From Noviherbaspirillum suwonense (GTDB lineage: Bacteria > Pseudomonadota > Gammaproteobacteria > Burkholderiales > Burkholderiaceae_D), in assembly GCF_900182955.1 (NCBI RefSeq), contig NZ_FXUL01000002.1, positions 186,001 to 250,000 on the forward strand: a stretch of DNA of 64,000 nucleotides, written 5' to 3'. Below, piece after piece: positions 1 through 8,548 of this stretch. The notes under the pieces are model-generated. The model saw only the letters and a list, made by a program, of their open reading frames with translations, was not told the origin of the DNA and did not search any database. The first letter of the stretch is position 1. Each line of letters begins with the position of its first letter. The position numbers and the translations under genes were made by a program.

Positions 1-289
1 GTTCGACCAGCGTGGCCGTAGCGATCGCCTCGATTTCGGGGACGACCAGGTGAGGCTGCTCGGCTGCGATCAGCGCCGCAAGCGCGGCGCCGTCGGTCAT
101 GTCGATCACGTGGGACCGGTGCGCGACCTGCTGGCCGGGCGCATTTTCATAGCGGTCGACAGCGATCGTTTCGACGCCCAGGCGCTGGAGAGCGATGATC
201 ACTTCCTTGCCCAGTTCGCCTGATCCCAGCAGCATGACGCGGGTCGCCGTGGATGACAAAGGTGTGCCTATGCGTACTGGACTGTTCAT
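1..289 (-). CDS. purT: Formate-dependent phosphoribosylglycinamide formyltransferase (N-terminal part)
   Basis: Partial gene: only the first ~96 codons lie in the window, and the rest runs off the left edge. PurT makes formyl-GAR from GAR, formate and ATP, a folate-independent third step of purine synthesis in the cytoplasm. The visible part is the pre-ATP-grasp Rossmann-like domain. It begins [20 protein letters not shown] and carries the glycine-rich [11 protein letters not shown] and the family-typical [20 protein letters not shown]. The ATG at 289-287 matches the usual PurT N-terminus; no strong Shine-Dalgarno sequence precedes it. The gene is transcribed leftwards and is separated from the MFS gene to its right by that gene's terminator, so it has its own promoter in 290-391. 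Recognition is by protein pattern and is secure for the family. Confidence 0.9.
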   Translation of the reverse strand, partial: MNSPVRIGTPLSSTATRVMLLGSGELGKEVIIALQRLGVETIAVDRYENAPGQQVAHRSHVIDMTDGAALAALIAAEQPHLVVPEIEAIATATLVE

Positions 290-391
290 TTTGTGTTCTG
301 AGGGGGAAAGTAGGAAGAAAATTACCAATGCGACAATATGGAAAGGTAGCAGATTTTGACATGCATCGTGCCAGCAGACTGGATCGAACGC

Positions 392-422
392 AAAAAAACC
401 GCCGGCTCTGGCCGGCGGTTTT
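392..422. terminator. Bidirectional-looking intrinsic terminator
   Basis: A GC-rich hairpin (CCGCCGG / CCGGCGG arms, 399-418) is flanked by a 7-A run on the left and a T-run on the right. Read leftwards it follows the MFS transporter stop by about 20 bases and ends in a U-tract, as expected for its terminator. Confidence 0.8.
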
Positions 423-443
423 CAGGGTGAGGGTGGAACGGGG

Positions 444-2108
444 TCAGTCGTCGGCGTAAATGTCACGGTCCTTGGTTTCCCGGACGAACAGCAGGCCGAT
501 GACGAATGTCGCCAGCGCAATGATGATCGGGTACCAGAGGCCGTAGTAGATGTCGCCCTTGTAAGCGACCAGCGCGAACGCGGTGGTGGGCAGCAGGCCG
601 CCGAACCAGCCGTTGCCGATGTGGTAGGGCAGGGACATCGACGTGTAGCGGATGCGCGTCGGGAACATTTCAACCAGCATCGCGGCGATCGGGCCATAGA
701 CCATGGTGACGTACAGCACCAGGATGGTCAGCAGCAGCAGCACCATCGGCTTGTTGATCTGCGCCGGGTCGGCCTTGGTCGGGTAGCCGGCGGCCTTGAT
801 CGCATCGCCCAGTTCCTTCTTGAAAGCCGCATCCCTGGCGGCCAGTTCTTCCTTCGGCGTCGTGCTGGCATCGTAGCCGTTGATCAGCTTGTCGCCGACC
901 TTGATGGTCGCCACCGATCCCGGGGCGCCGGCGACGTTGGTGTAAGCGACCGACGCATTGGCCAGCAGCGTGCGGGCGATGTCGCAGGAGGACGTGAATT
1001 TCTTGGTGCCGGTCGGGTTGAACAGGAACTGGCACTTGGCCGGGTCGGCGGTGACGACCACCGGCGCATTCTTCAACGCGGTTTCCAGCGCCGGGTTTGC
1101 ATAGTGCGTCAGCGCCGAGAAGATCGGGAAGTAGGTCAGCGCGGCGATCAGGCAGCCGCCGAGGATGATGGGCTTGCGGCCGATCTTGTCGGACAGCGAG
1201 CCGAACACGATGAAGAACGGCGTGCCGATCACCAGTGCGGCGGCGATGAACAGGTTGGCTGCGGCGCCGTCGACTTTCAGCGTCTGGGTCAGGAAGAACA
1301 GCGCATAGAACTGGCCGGTGTACCAGACCACTGCCTGGCCGGCGGTCAGGCCGATCAGGGCCAGGATCACGATCTTCAGGTTGCCCCATTTCGCGAACGC
1401 TTCCGACAGCGGCGCCTTGGAGACCTTGCCTTCGGCCTTCATCTTGGCGAAGGCGGGCGACTCGTTCATCGACAGGCGGATCCAGACCGACACGGCCAGC
1501 AGGAACACGGACACCAGGAAGGGAACGCGCCAGCCCCAGGCGGCGAATGCGTCCTCGCCGATCGCGGTGCGGGTGCCGAGGATGACCATCAGCGACAGGA
1601 ACAGGCCGAGCGTCGCGGTCGTCTGGATCCATGACGTGAAGAAGCCGCGCTTGCCTTCCGGCGCATGCTCGGCCACGTAGGTCGCCGCGCCGCCGTATTC
1701 GCCGCCCAGCGCGAGGCCCTGCAGGATGCGCAGGACGATCAGGATGATGGGGGCGGCGACGCCGATCGAATTGTAGTTGGGCAGCAGGCCGACGATGAAG
1801 GTCGACGCGCCCATGATGACGATGGTGACGAGGAAGGTGTACTTGCGGCCGATCATGTCGCCGAGGCGGCCGAAGACCAGCGCGCCGAACGGACGCACGA
1901 TGAAGCCGGCGGCGAAGGCGAGCAGCGCGAAGATGAAGGCGGTGTTGGGGTCGGTGCCGGCAAAGAACTGCTTGGCGATGATGGCGGCCAGCGAGCCGTA
2001 GAGATAGAAGTCGTACCACTCGAATACCGTGCCCAGCGAGGACGCAAAGATAACCTTGCGTTCCTCCTTGGTCATGCTGCCCGATGCGGCGGTCTGTACA
2101 GTGCCCAT
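444..2108 (-). CDS. MHS-type MFS transporter with a large hydrophilic insert
   Basis: Inner-membrane secondary transporter of the major facilitator superfamily, metabolite:H+ symporter type (ProP/ShiA/KgtP relatives), 554 aa. The N-terminal block ASSLGTVFEWYDFYLYGSLA and the loop motif GRLGDMIGRKYTF are typical of this subfamily, as is LGGEYGGAATYVAEHAP. Family members usually have 420-460 residues. Here about 100 extra, mostly polar residues with two Cys (CQFLF... and SSCDI) lie in the C-terminal half, between two late membrane helices (roughly residues 345-450). The ATG at 2108 is chosen because GGAGA lies 5-6 bases upstream; an in-frame ATG 33 bases earlier lacks this. The substrate cannot be read from sequence; organic acids are the usual cargo. 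A direct repeat at 2201-2221 lies upstream. Confidence 0.88.
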   Translation of the reverse strand: MGTVQTAASGSMTKEERKVIFASSLGTVFEWYDFYLYGSLAAIIAKQFFAGTDPNTAFIFALLAFAAGFIVRPFGALVFGRLGDMIGRKYTFLVTIVIMGASTFIVGLLPNYNSIGVAAPIILIVLRILQGLALGGEYGGAATYVAEHAPEGKRGFFTSWIQTTATLGLFLSLMVILGTRTAIGEDAFAAWGWRVPFLVSVFLLAVSVWIRLSMNESPAFAKMKAEGKVSKAPLSEAFAKWGNLKIVILALIGLTAGQAVVWYTGQFYALFFLTQTLKVDGAAANLFIAAALVIGTPFFIVFGSLSDKIGRKPIILGGCLIAALTYFPIFSALTHYANPALETALKNAPVVVTADPAKCQFLFNPTGTKKFTSSCDIARTLLANASVAYTNVAGAPGSVATIKVGDKLINGYDASTTPKEELAARDAAFKKELGDAIKAAGYPTKADPAQINKPMVLLLLTILVLYVTMVYGPIAAMLVEMFPTRIRYTSMSLPYHIGNGWFGGLLPTTAFALVAYKGDIYYGLWYPIIIALATFVIGLLFVRETKDRDIYADD

Positions 2109-2429
2109 GATGTCTCCGTTAGATTTGGTTTTGTTTCGCAACCCATGATTCGTGCTGCTGTTGCCGAGTGTAGGGAGCTTTGCTTACTGGAGGCTTGCTT
2201 GAAACTTACGGGAAACTTACGTGGGCGGGGCGGGTGCGCGGCATGGCGCCGGGAAAGCCGGGAAAGGAGGCGGAGGGAGCGGGTGGAAAGGCAGGGCTTA
2301 CGTCAATAGACCAGCCGGACAGGCAGGAGCACGATGCTTGCGGTGCGCACCTGCCGCCGTACAAGCCGTTTTGAAAATTTTGCCGGTAAAACCGGGCGGC
2401 TTACCCGCCCGTAGGTTTGAGGCCTGCGG
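2109..2429. other. Intergenic region upstream of the MFS transporter
   Basis: 321 bases between the MFS start and the proline-rich gene, both on the minus strand. It contains a perfect direct repeat of GAAACTTACG at 2201-2210 and 2212-2221 (11-base period, one helical turn), 93-113 bases upstream of the MFS start. No convincing gene was seen. Confidence 0.6.
2201..2221. promoter_or_regulatory. Candidate activator site: 11-bp-period direct repeat
   Basis: GAAACTTACG occurs twice, exactly 11 bases apart. Direct repeats phased by one helical turn are the usual layout of OmpR/PhoB-class response-regulator sites. Its position about 100 bases upstream of the transporter start suits an upstream activator. 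The identity of the regulator is unknown. Confidence 0.35.
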
Positions 2430-2678
2430 TTAGTGCAGCCAGCGGCCGGCATCCATGCGCGGCGTTGCAGGCACTTCCTGCGGCGCTTGCTCGGGCATGA
2501 CTTCCGGCCCGGTCGGCGAATCGGGCATGATCGGATCCTGGGACGGCGGCGGCATTTCCGGCTGCGGCGTGCTGCCAGGCTCGATCTCGGGCTGCGGCGA
2601 CGGGACGTTGGGAACTTCCGGCGGAATCTGGCCCGGCTCCTGGTGCAGGCGCAGTATGGGCTGGCGGGGTTGAAACAT
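2430..2678 (-). CDS. Small proline-rich protein of unknown function
   Basis: 82 residues beginning MFQPRQPILRLHQEPGQIPP, with about one quarter proline and a repeating P-x-P/PEIEP/PEMPPP character. No signal peptide or membrane segment is visible, and the protein is predicted to be extended or disordered. The start is supported by a strong AGGAGA Shine-Dalgarno sequence 5 bases before the ATG. It is divergent from trxC (166-base shared upstream region). I do not recognise a named family; short proline-rich proteins of this kind occur in Burkholderiales without known function. Confidence 0.6.
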   Translation of the reverse strand: MFQPRQPILRLHQEPGQIPPEVPNVPSPQPEIEPGSTPQPEMPPPSQDPIMPDSPTGPEVMPEQAPQEVPATPRMDAGRWLH

Positions 2679-2844
2679 AGGTCTCCTGGATCAAGATGGG
2701 GAAAATGGAAATCAGGCGCGGAGCGCCCGCGTTTTTGCCAACGCCAGGTTCTTAGCATTTTTTGCGCCAACCCGATGCGGCGAGATCCGCGTCCCGGCAT
2801 GCGGATTGCACGGATCCTTCCCGAACTTACTCTGAAAGCAAGCG

Positions 2845-3285
2845 ATGAGCGATGCATTACACGTGGTCTGCCCCCACTGCAATACCGTCAACCGCGTGCC
2901 GTCCGCGCGGCTGGCGATGCAACCGGACTGCGGCAAGTGCGGCCGCCCGGTGTTCACCGGCCATCCGGCCGAGCTCGATGCGCCCGGTTTTGAAAAACAG
3001 GTAGGCCGCAGCGACATCCCCGTGCTGGTCGACTTCTGGGCGCCGTGGTGCGGGCCATGCCGCGCGATGGCGCCGGCCTATGAACAGGCCGCCAGCCAGC
3101 TGGAGCCGGCGATGCGGGTTGTCAAGCTCAATACCGAGGAGGCGCAGGAACTCGCCGCGCGGCATGGAATACGCAGCATCCCGACGCTGGCGCTGTTCCA
3201 GAACGGCCGCGAGGTCGCGCGCCAGGCCGGCGCGATGGACGCCGGCAGCATCGTCGCCTGGGCGCGCCGGCATGCGGCGCGCTGA
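2845..3285 (+). CDS. trxC: Thioredoxin 2 (zinc-binding thioredoxin)
   Basis: 146-residue cytoplasmic disulfide reductase. The N-terminal zinc finger has two CxxC pairs (Cys9/Cys12 and Cys29/Cys32). The thioredoxin fold follows with active site WCGPC (Cys69, Cys72) and the cis-proline in SIPTLALF. TrxC reduces protein disulfides with electrons from thioredoxin reductase, and in enterobacteria it is part of the oxidative-stress response; no OxyR site was recognised here. Length and domain order are normal. It is a single gene, divergent from the proline-rich gene and convergent with the DUF1854 gene, whose stop is 9 bases away. Confidence 0.95.
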   Translation: MSDALHVVCPHCNTVNRVPSARLAMQPDCGKCGRPVFTGHPAELDAPGFEKQVGRSDIPVLVDFWAPWCGPCRAMAPAYEQAASQLEPAMRVVKLNTEEAQELAARHGIRSIPTLALFQNGREVARQAGAMDAGSIVAWARRHAAR

Positions 3286-3294
3286 GCGCCGCGG

Positions 3295-3771
3295 CTAGAG
3301 GAAGCGGTCGAGGATTTTCCTGCTCTGGCGGTCCAGTCCCTGCAGGTCGCGCAACAGGAAATGGATGCCGTGGCTGTCGGATATCAGCAGCGTGTCCTGG
3401 CCGATGCGCCGTATGTCCTCCTCGCCGCGCAGCACGAAGCTGGTGTCGCCGCGGTCGGTGCCGACCTGCCAGGTCGACGGCGTCGCATAGCTGGAGACCG
3501 AGCGGATCGCGTGGATGACGGGCATGAATTCCCGGCCCTGCAACTCTTCCTCGATCAGGCTGCGCAGCGCTGGCGGCAGGTCGGCCAGCGACGGTATCCA
3601 CGCGACCTCGCGGCCGTCGCCGGTCATCAGCGAAACGCCTTCGTCCGGCGCCTGTATCGGGAAGGCGCGCACCGGGGCGACGCCGGCATGGCGTTCGCCG
3701 TCGGCCGTGGTCAGCACCAGCTTGCCGTACGGGTCGCGCGCGAGGTCGATCTGGGCAGCATCCATCGTCAT
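3295..3771 (-). CDS. DUF1854 protein of the cyanophycin locus
   Basis: 158 residues, soluble, no signal peptide. The sequence (LARDPYGKLVLTTADGERH, PVRAFPIQAPDEGVSLM, GREFMPVIHAIRSVSSY, ISDSHGIHFLLRDLQGLD) matches the DUF1854 family as I know it. In beta-proteobacteria this family is found next to cyanophycin genes and annotated as cyanophycin metabolism-associated. Its ATG overlaps the stop of the ABC transporter gene by four bases (ATGA), so the two are translationally coupled and probably work together. No catalytic motif can be named. A role in transport or handling of cyanophycin-related metabolites is an inference from location alone. A second in-frame ATG lies 6 bases further in. Confidence 0.85.
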   Translation of the reverse strand: MTMDAAQIDLARDPYGKLVLTTADGERHAGVAPVRAFPIQAPDEGVSLMTGDGREVAWIPSLADLPPALRSLIEEELQGREFMPVIHAIRSVSSYATPSTWQVGTDRGDTSFVLRGEEDIRRIGQDTLLISDSHGIHFLLRDLQGLDRQSRKILDRFL

Positions 3772-6041
3772 TCCTTTTCCAATCTGTCGTCGAGGTCGCG
3801 GTCGACGTTGCGTGCCTGCGCCTGGTACAGCCGGTAGTACGCACCCTGCTGCGCCATCAGTTCCTCGTGCGGTCCCTGCTCGACCACCTGGCCGCGGTCC
3901 ATCACCACCAGCCGGTCGGCGCGCTGCAGCGTCGACAGCCGGTGCGCGATCGCGATCGTGGTGCGGCCCTTGACCAGGTTGTCGAGCGCCTTCTGGATTT
4001 CCTTTTCCGTTTCCGAGTCCACCGACGAGGTTGCTTCGTCCAGGATCAGGATGCGCGGGTCGATCAGCAGCGCACGGGCAATCGAGATGCGCTGGCGTTC
4101 GCCGCCGGACAGGCCCTGGCCACGCTCGCCGACCATCGAGTCGTAGCCGTGCGACAGCCGCAGGATGAATTCATGTGCATGGGCGGCCCGGGCAGCCGCC
4201 ATGATTTCGGCGCGCGTGGCGTCCGGCTTGCCATAGGCGATGTTCTCGGCGATCGTGCCGAAGAACAGGAAGGGTTCCTGCAGCACCAGGCCGATGTGGC
4301 GCCGGTAATCCGCCACCGCGAACGAGCGGATGTCCACGCCGTCCAGCCGTATCGATCCTTCGGCCACGTCGTAGAAGCGGCAGATCAGGTTGACCAGCGT
4401 GCTCTTGCCGGAGCCGCTGTGCCCGACCAGGCCGATCATTTCGCCCGGCTGTATCGTCAGGCTGACACCGCGGTTCACGGCGCGGTTGCCGTAGCGGAAG
4501 CCGACGTCGCGCACCTCGATGCGTCCTTCGACGCGGTCGAGCTTTACCGGCTGCGCCGGGTCCGGGACGCTGGAAACATGGTCGAGGATGTCGAAGATGC
4601 GCTTGGCCGCCGACGCCGACTTCTGCGTGACCGAGACGATGCGGCTCATCGAATCGAGCCGCGAATAGAAACGGCTGATGTAGGCCAGGAAGGCGGTCAG
4701 CGTGCCGACCGTGATGTCGCCGCGCGAGACCTGCCAGATGCCGAAGGCCCAGACCACCAGCAGGCCCAGCTCGGTCATCAGCGACACGGTCGGCGAAAAC
4801 AGCGACCAGATCCGGTTGATGCGGTCGTTGACGGCCAGGTTGTGCCGGTTGGCCGTCCGGAAGCGGGCGGCTTCACGTTTTTCCTGCGCAAACGCCTTGA
4901 CCACGCGGATGCCGGGTATGGTGTCCGCCAGCACGTTGGTGACCTCGCCCCAGACCCGGTCGATCTTCTCGAAGCCGGTGCGGAGGCGGTCGCGCACCAC
5001 GTGGATCAGCCAGACGATGATGGGCAGCGGCACCAGCGTGACCAGCGCCAGCCACGGGTTGATGGAAAACAGGATGGCCGACGTCATCAGGATCATCAGC
5101 ACGTCGGTCGCGAAATCGAGCAGGTGCAGCGACAGGAACACGCAGATGCGGTCGCTCTCGCTGCCGATGCGGGCCATCAGGTCGCCGGTCCGCTTGCCGC
5201 CGAAATACTCGAGCGACAGCCGCAGCAGGTGTTCGTAGGTCGACGTGCGCAGGTCCGCGCCGATGCGCTCGGACACCAGCGCGAGGATATAGGTCTTGGC
5301 CCAGGTCAGCCCCCACGCCAGCAGCGCCGCGCCGAGCAGGCCCAGCAGGTAGAGCGCGACCAGCCCGGTGTCGATCTGCTGCCCGTTCTGGTACGGGATC
5401 AGCACATTGTCCATCAGCGGCATGGTCAGGTAGGGCGGCACCAGGCTGGCGGCCGTGCCCAGCAGGGTCAGCAGGAAGCCGGCAAGCAGCTGCCCGCGGT
5501 AGGGCCGGGCGAAGCGCCAGAGACGGAACAGCGTCCATGTCGACGGCGGCGTGTGGATTACCTTGGTGCAGACCGGGCAGACATCCTGGTCGGGCTCCAG
5601 CGGCGCCTTGCAGCTCGGGCAGACGGTCTGGTCGTCGACCTCGGCGGGCGTGCCGTCGAAGTGGCTTTGCAGCCGCGACTGGAACTGATCGATCACCCGC
5701 ATTGCCAAAAGGTTCATGCCCAGCGTGAAGTGCCAGGCCGCCAGCCGGCGTTCCGGCAGCATCAGTTCAAGGCGGCCGACACCCGCGTGGTCGTGGTGTT
5801 CCAGCGTCATGCCGGGCAGGAAAGGGTAGTCGCTCCATTCATTTTCCCCCGGGGCGCGGGCCAGCACGCGCCGTTCCGTCAACACCACGATGCCGTCGGA
5901 AAAATGGTGCTGTGCATCAAGGTCAACCGTAATCCAGGTAACAACGTTCTCCCCTGCGGCAAGGCGTTTCCGGACTGCGTCGCGCCATACGTCGGGCAGG
6001 TCGCCGGCAGCGCTCTCCGGCAGAAGTGAAACTGTTGTCAT
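3768..6041 (-). CDS. Cyanophycin-associated ABC exporter with N-terminal domain and zinc ribbon
   Basis: 757-residue fusion. Residues 1-135 form a soluble domain containing IVVLTERRVLARAPGE. Residues 141-158 form a zinc ribbon (Cys141/144 and Cys155/158). Residues ~175-475 form a type-IV ABC exporter membrane domain with about six helices. The nucleotide-binding domain follows: Walker A GHSGSGKST (540-548), signature LSGGE (644-648), Walker B ILILDEA (664-670) and a switch histidine in IAIAHRLS. It is a half-transporter and should act as a homodimer in the inner membrane. The substrate is unknown. It is divergent from the cyanophycin synthetases (272-base shared region) and coupled to DUF1854. 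The zinc ribbon and N-terminal domain are unusual for exporters and suggest substrate recruitment or sensing in the cytoplasm (inference). Confidence 0.9.
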   Translation of the reverse strand: MTTVSLLPESAAGDLPDVWRDAVRKRLAAGENVVTWITVDLDAQHHFSDGIVVLTERRVLARAPGENEWSDYPFLPGMTLEHHDHAGVGRLELMLPERRLAAWHFTLGMNLLAMRVIDQFQSRLQSHFDGTPAEVDDQTVCPSCKAPLEPDQDVCPVCTKVIHTPPSTWTLFRLWRFARPYRGQLLAGFLLTLLGTAASLVPPYLTMPLMDNVLIPYQNGQQIDTGLVALYLLGLLGAALLAWGLTWAKTYILALVSERIGADLRTSTYEHLLRLSLEYFGGKRTGDLMARIGSESDRICVFLSLHLLDFATDVLMILMTSAILFSINPWLALVTLVPLPIIVWLIHVVRDRLRTGFEKIDRVWGEVTNVLADTIPGIRVVKAFAQEKREAARFRTANRHNLAVNDRINRIWSLFSPTVSLMTELGLLVVWAFGIWQVSRGDITVGTLTAFLAYISRFYSRLDSMSRIVSVTQKSASAAKRIFDILDHVSSVPDPAQPVKLDRVEGRIEVRDVGFRYGNRAVNRGVSLTIQPGEMIGLVGHSGSGKSTLVNLICRFYDVAEGSIRLDGVDIRSFAVADYRRHIGLVLQEPFLFFGTIAENIAYGKPDATRAEIMAAARAAHAHEFILRLSHGYDSMVGERGQGLSGGERQRISIARALLIDPRILILDEATSSVDSETEKEIQKALDNLVKGRTTIAIAHRLSTLQRADRLVVMDRGQVVEQGPHEELMAQQGAYYRLYQAQARNVDRDLDDRLEKE

Positions 6042-6313
6042 CGTGCAGCGGACTCCAGGCCTGGCAGATTGCGCAGGCTGTTTTGTTAAAAAAAGTAAGG
6101 AGACTTGTCTCGTTCGGCTCGGGTGGCAATATAACCGATCCTGAGAGGTGTATGGCTTGAAGGCAATATTGCGTTATGCTCGCAGTCGACCTGGCGCCAG
6201 GCGCCGGAGTGAAAGTATACCGCCTTCCTGGACCCGTGGCTGCGGCGGCAGATTGCCTGCAGCAGCCGATCTTACCGAGCACTGCGACGGGGCGCCCGTC
6301 GAAGAAGCAAACA

Positions 6314-8500
6314 ATGATGAAAAAGAAAGACATCGTATTTCGCCGCGTGACCCATCTGCGTGGCCCAAATATCTGGACGTACCGGCCAGTGATCGAAGCC
6401 TGGGTGGATATCGGTGCGCTCGAGGATTTTCCGTCGAACACCATACCCGGCCTCTATGAACGGCTGACCGCCTGGCTGCCGTCGCTGGTCGAGCACCGCT
6501 GCGGCGTCGGCGAGCGCGGCGGTTTCCTGGAGCGGCTGCGCGAAGGCACCTGGGCCGCGCACATCCTGGAGCACGTCGTGCTGGAGATGCAGAGCCTGGC
6601 GGGCATGCCTACCGGTTTCGGCAAGGCGCGGGAAACCTCGGAAAGCGGCGTCTACAAGGTGGCTTTCCGTACCCGGCAGGAACAGGTCGGCCGCGCGGCG
6701 CTGCAGTCGGCGCGGGAACTGCTGATGGCGGCGATCGAGGACCGGCCCTACGATGTCGAGGCGGCGATCGCCGGCCTGCGCGACATGGTCGACAGCATCT
6801 GCCTCGGCCCGAGCACCGCGCACATCGTCGACGCGGCGACCGAGCGCCGGATTCCGTCGATCCGCCTGAATGACGGCAACCTGGTCCAGCTGGGCTACGG
6901 CGAGCGGCAACGCCGCATCTGGACCGCCGAGACCGACCGCACCAGCGCGATTGCCGAAGGCATCTCCCGCGACAAGGACCTGACCAAGTCGCTGCTGCAA
7001 AGCTGCGGCGTGCCGGTGCCGCAGGGCCGCCTGGTCGACAGCGCGGCCGACGCCTGGGACGCCGCCGAGGACATCGGCCTGCCGGTCGCCGTCAAGCCCT
7101 ACGACGGCAACCACGGCCGGGGCGTATCCCTGGACCTGACCAACCGCGAGCAGGTCGAGGCCGCATTCGACCTCGCCAACCGCGAAGGCAACGGCGTGAT
7201 CGTCGAGCAGTCGATCTCCGGCGTCGAACACCGGCTGCTGGTCGTCGGCAAGCGCGTGGTGGCCGCCGCGGCGGGTGAAACCACCAGCGTGACCGGCGAC
7301 GGCCGCGCCAGCATTGCCGAACTGATCGAATCCCAGGTCAACAGCGACCCGCGGCGCGGCGAGGACGAGGCGTTCCCGCTGGATGTGCTGCGGCTGGTCG
7401 ACGGCGACGAACTGTCGCTGCAACTGGCGCGCCAGGGCCGCAGCGGCGCCACCGTGCCGGCGGCCGGCGAGAAAATCGAGCTGCAGCGCAACGGCAACGT
7501 CGCCTTCGACGTGACCGACCGGGTGCATCCGGACACCGCCGCGCTGGCCAGCCTGGCTGCGCGCGTGGTCGGGCTGGACATTGCCGGGATCGACCTCGTG
7601 GTCGAGGATATCAGCCGTCCGCTGTCCGAACAGCGGGGCGCGATCATCGAAGTCAATGCCGGGCCGGGGCTGCTGGCGCACATGAAGCCTGCCAGCGGCC
7701 AGCCGCAGCCGGTGGGCGCCGCGATCGTCGACCATCTGTTTGGCGGCAGCGATCATGCCCGCATCCCCATCGTTGGCGTCACCGGCAACCGCGACACCAG
7801 CCGCATCGCCCGCCTGATTGGAAAAATCCTGTGCGCAAGCCATCGCCACGTGGGCGTGGCCTGCGCTGACGGCCTGTTCCTGAATAACCGCCAGATCCGC
7901 AGCGACGATTGCGCGACCTGGGAAGCCGGCCAGAGCCTGCTGATCAACCGCTCGGTGCAGGCGGCCGTCATGGAAAACGGCAGCCGGACCATCCTGGGCG
8001 AAGGCCTTTCCTATGACCGCTGCGCGGTGGGCATCGTCACCGACGTGTCCGGGCTGGAAGCGCTGGCCGATTTCGATATCCGCAACCGCGACCAGCTCTA
8101 CAACGTCGTGCGCACCCAGGTCGATGTCGTGCTGCCCGATGGCGTCGCCGTGCTCAATGCGGCAGACCATCAGGTGGTCGAAATGGCCGAGCTGTGCGAC
8201 GGCGACGTGATTTTCTACGCGCCGACCGCGTCGCTGCAGGTAATCGCCGCGCATCGCGACGATGGCGGCCGCGCCGTGTTCGCCCGCGATGGCGACATCG
8301 TGCTGGCGAGCGGAACGAATGAAACCGCGGTGCTGCATGGCGCGCTGGCGCTTGCCGGCCCGGCCGTGCCGGCCGAAAGCGTGCTGGCCGCCGTGGCAAG
8401 CGCATGGGCGATGCAGGTCCCGACCGAACTTATTTGCGCGGGTTTGCGTACCTTCGGGTCGGAAGCGTCGCGGGCGGAATCGGCACGCGTGAAGCACTGA
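6314..8500 (+). CDS. cphA': Cyanophycin synthetase paralogue with degenerate Mur-ligase domain
   Basis: 728 residues. The N-terminal domain (RRVTHLRGPNIW) and ATP-grasp domain (DRTSAIAEGISRDKDLTKSL, VAVKPYDGNHGRGV) are intact. The C-terminal Mur-ligase-like domain is decayed: where the paralogue downstream has GTNGKTT, this protein has GNRDTSR (491-497), with the P-loop lysine lost. It also stops about 130 residues early. Cyanobacterial CphA2 has the same pattern and joins beta-Asp-Arg dipeptides with the ATP-grasp site only; a similar recycling role is an inference here. Two adjacent ATGs at 6314 and 6317 are both possible starts with a weak GAAGAAG upstream. It is followed after 48 bases by the full-length enzyme and is almost certainly cotranscribed with it. 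Confidence 0.88.
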   Translation: MMKKKDIVFRRVTHLRGPNIWTYRPVIEAWVDIGALEDFPSNTIPGLYERLTAWLPSLVEHRCGVGERGGFLERLREGTWAAHILEHVVLEMQSLAGMPTGFGKARETSESGVYKVAFRTRQEQVGRAALQSARELLMAAIEDRPYDVEAAIAGLRDMVDSICLGPSTAHIVDAATERRIPSIRLNDGNLVQLGYGERQRRIWTAETDRTSAIAEGISRDKDLTKSLLQSCGVPVPQGRLVDSAADAWDAAEDIGLPVAVKPYDGNHGRGVSLDLTNREQVEAAFDLANREGNGVIVEQSISGVEHRLLVVGKRVVAAAAGETTSVTGDGRASIAELIESQVNSDPRRGEDEAFPLDVLRLVDGDELSLQLARQGRSGATVPAAGEKIELQRNGNVAFDVTDRVHPDTAALASLAARVVGLDIAGIDLVVEDISRPLSEQRGAIIEVNAGPGLLAHMKPASGQPQPVGAAIVDHLFGGSDHARIPIVGVTGNRDTSRIARLIGKILCASHRHVGVACADGLFLNNRQIRSDDCATWEAGQSLLINRSVQAAVMENGSRTILGEGLSYDRCAVGIVTDVSGLEALADFDIRNRDQLYNVVRTQVDVVLPDGVAVLNAADHQVVEMAELCDGDVIFYAPTASLQVIAAHRDDGGRAVFARDGDIVLASGTNETAVLHGALALAGPAVPAESVLAAVASAWAMQVPTELICAGLRTFGSEASRAESARVKH

Positions 8501-8548
8501 GCCCGGCGCCGCCGGACTGGTGTTTAACATCAGACAGGACAACGATTT

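Noticed and set aside
6163-6172. GCAATATTGC palindrome between the ABC transporter and cphA'
   Set aside because: A perfect but only 10-base palindrome; a partial GCAATAT copy at 6126 is suggestive, but not enough to call an operator.
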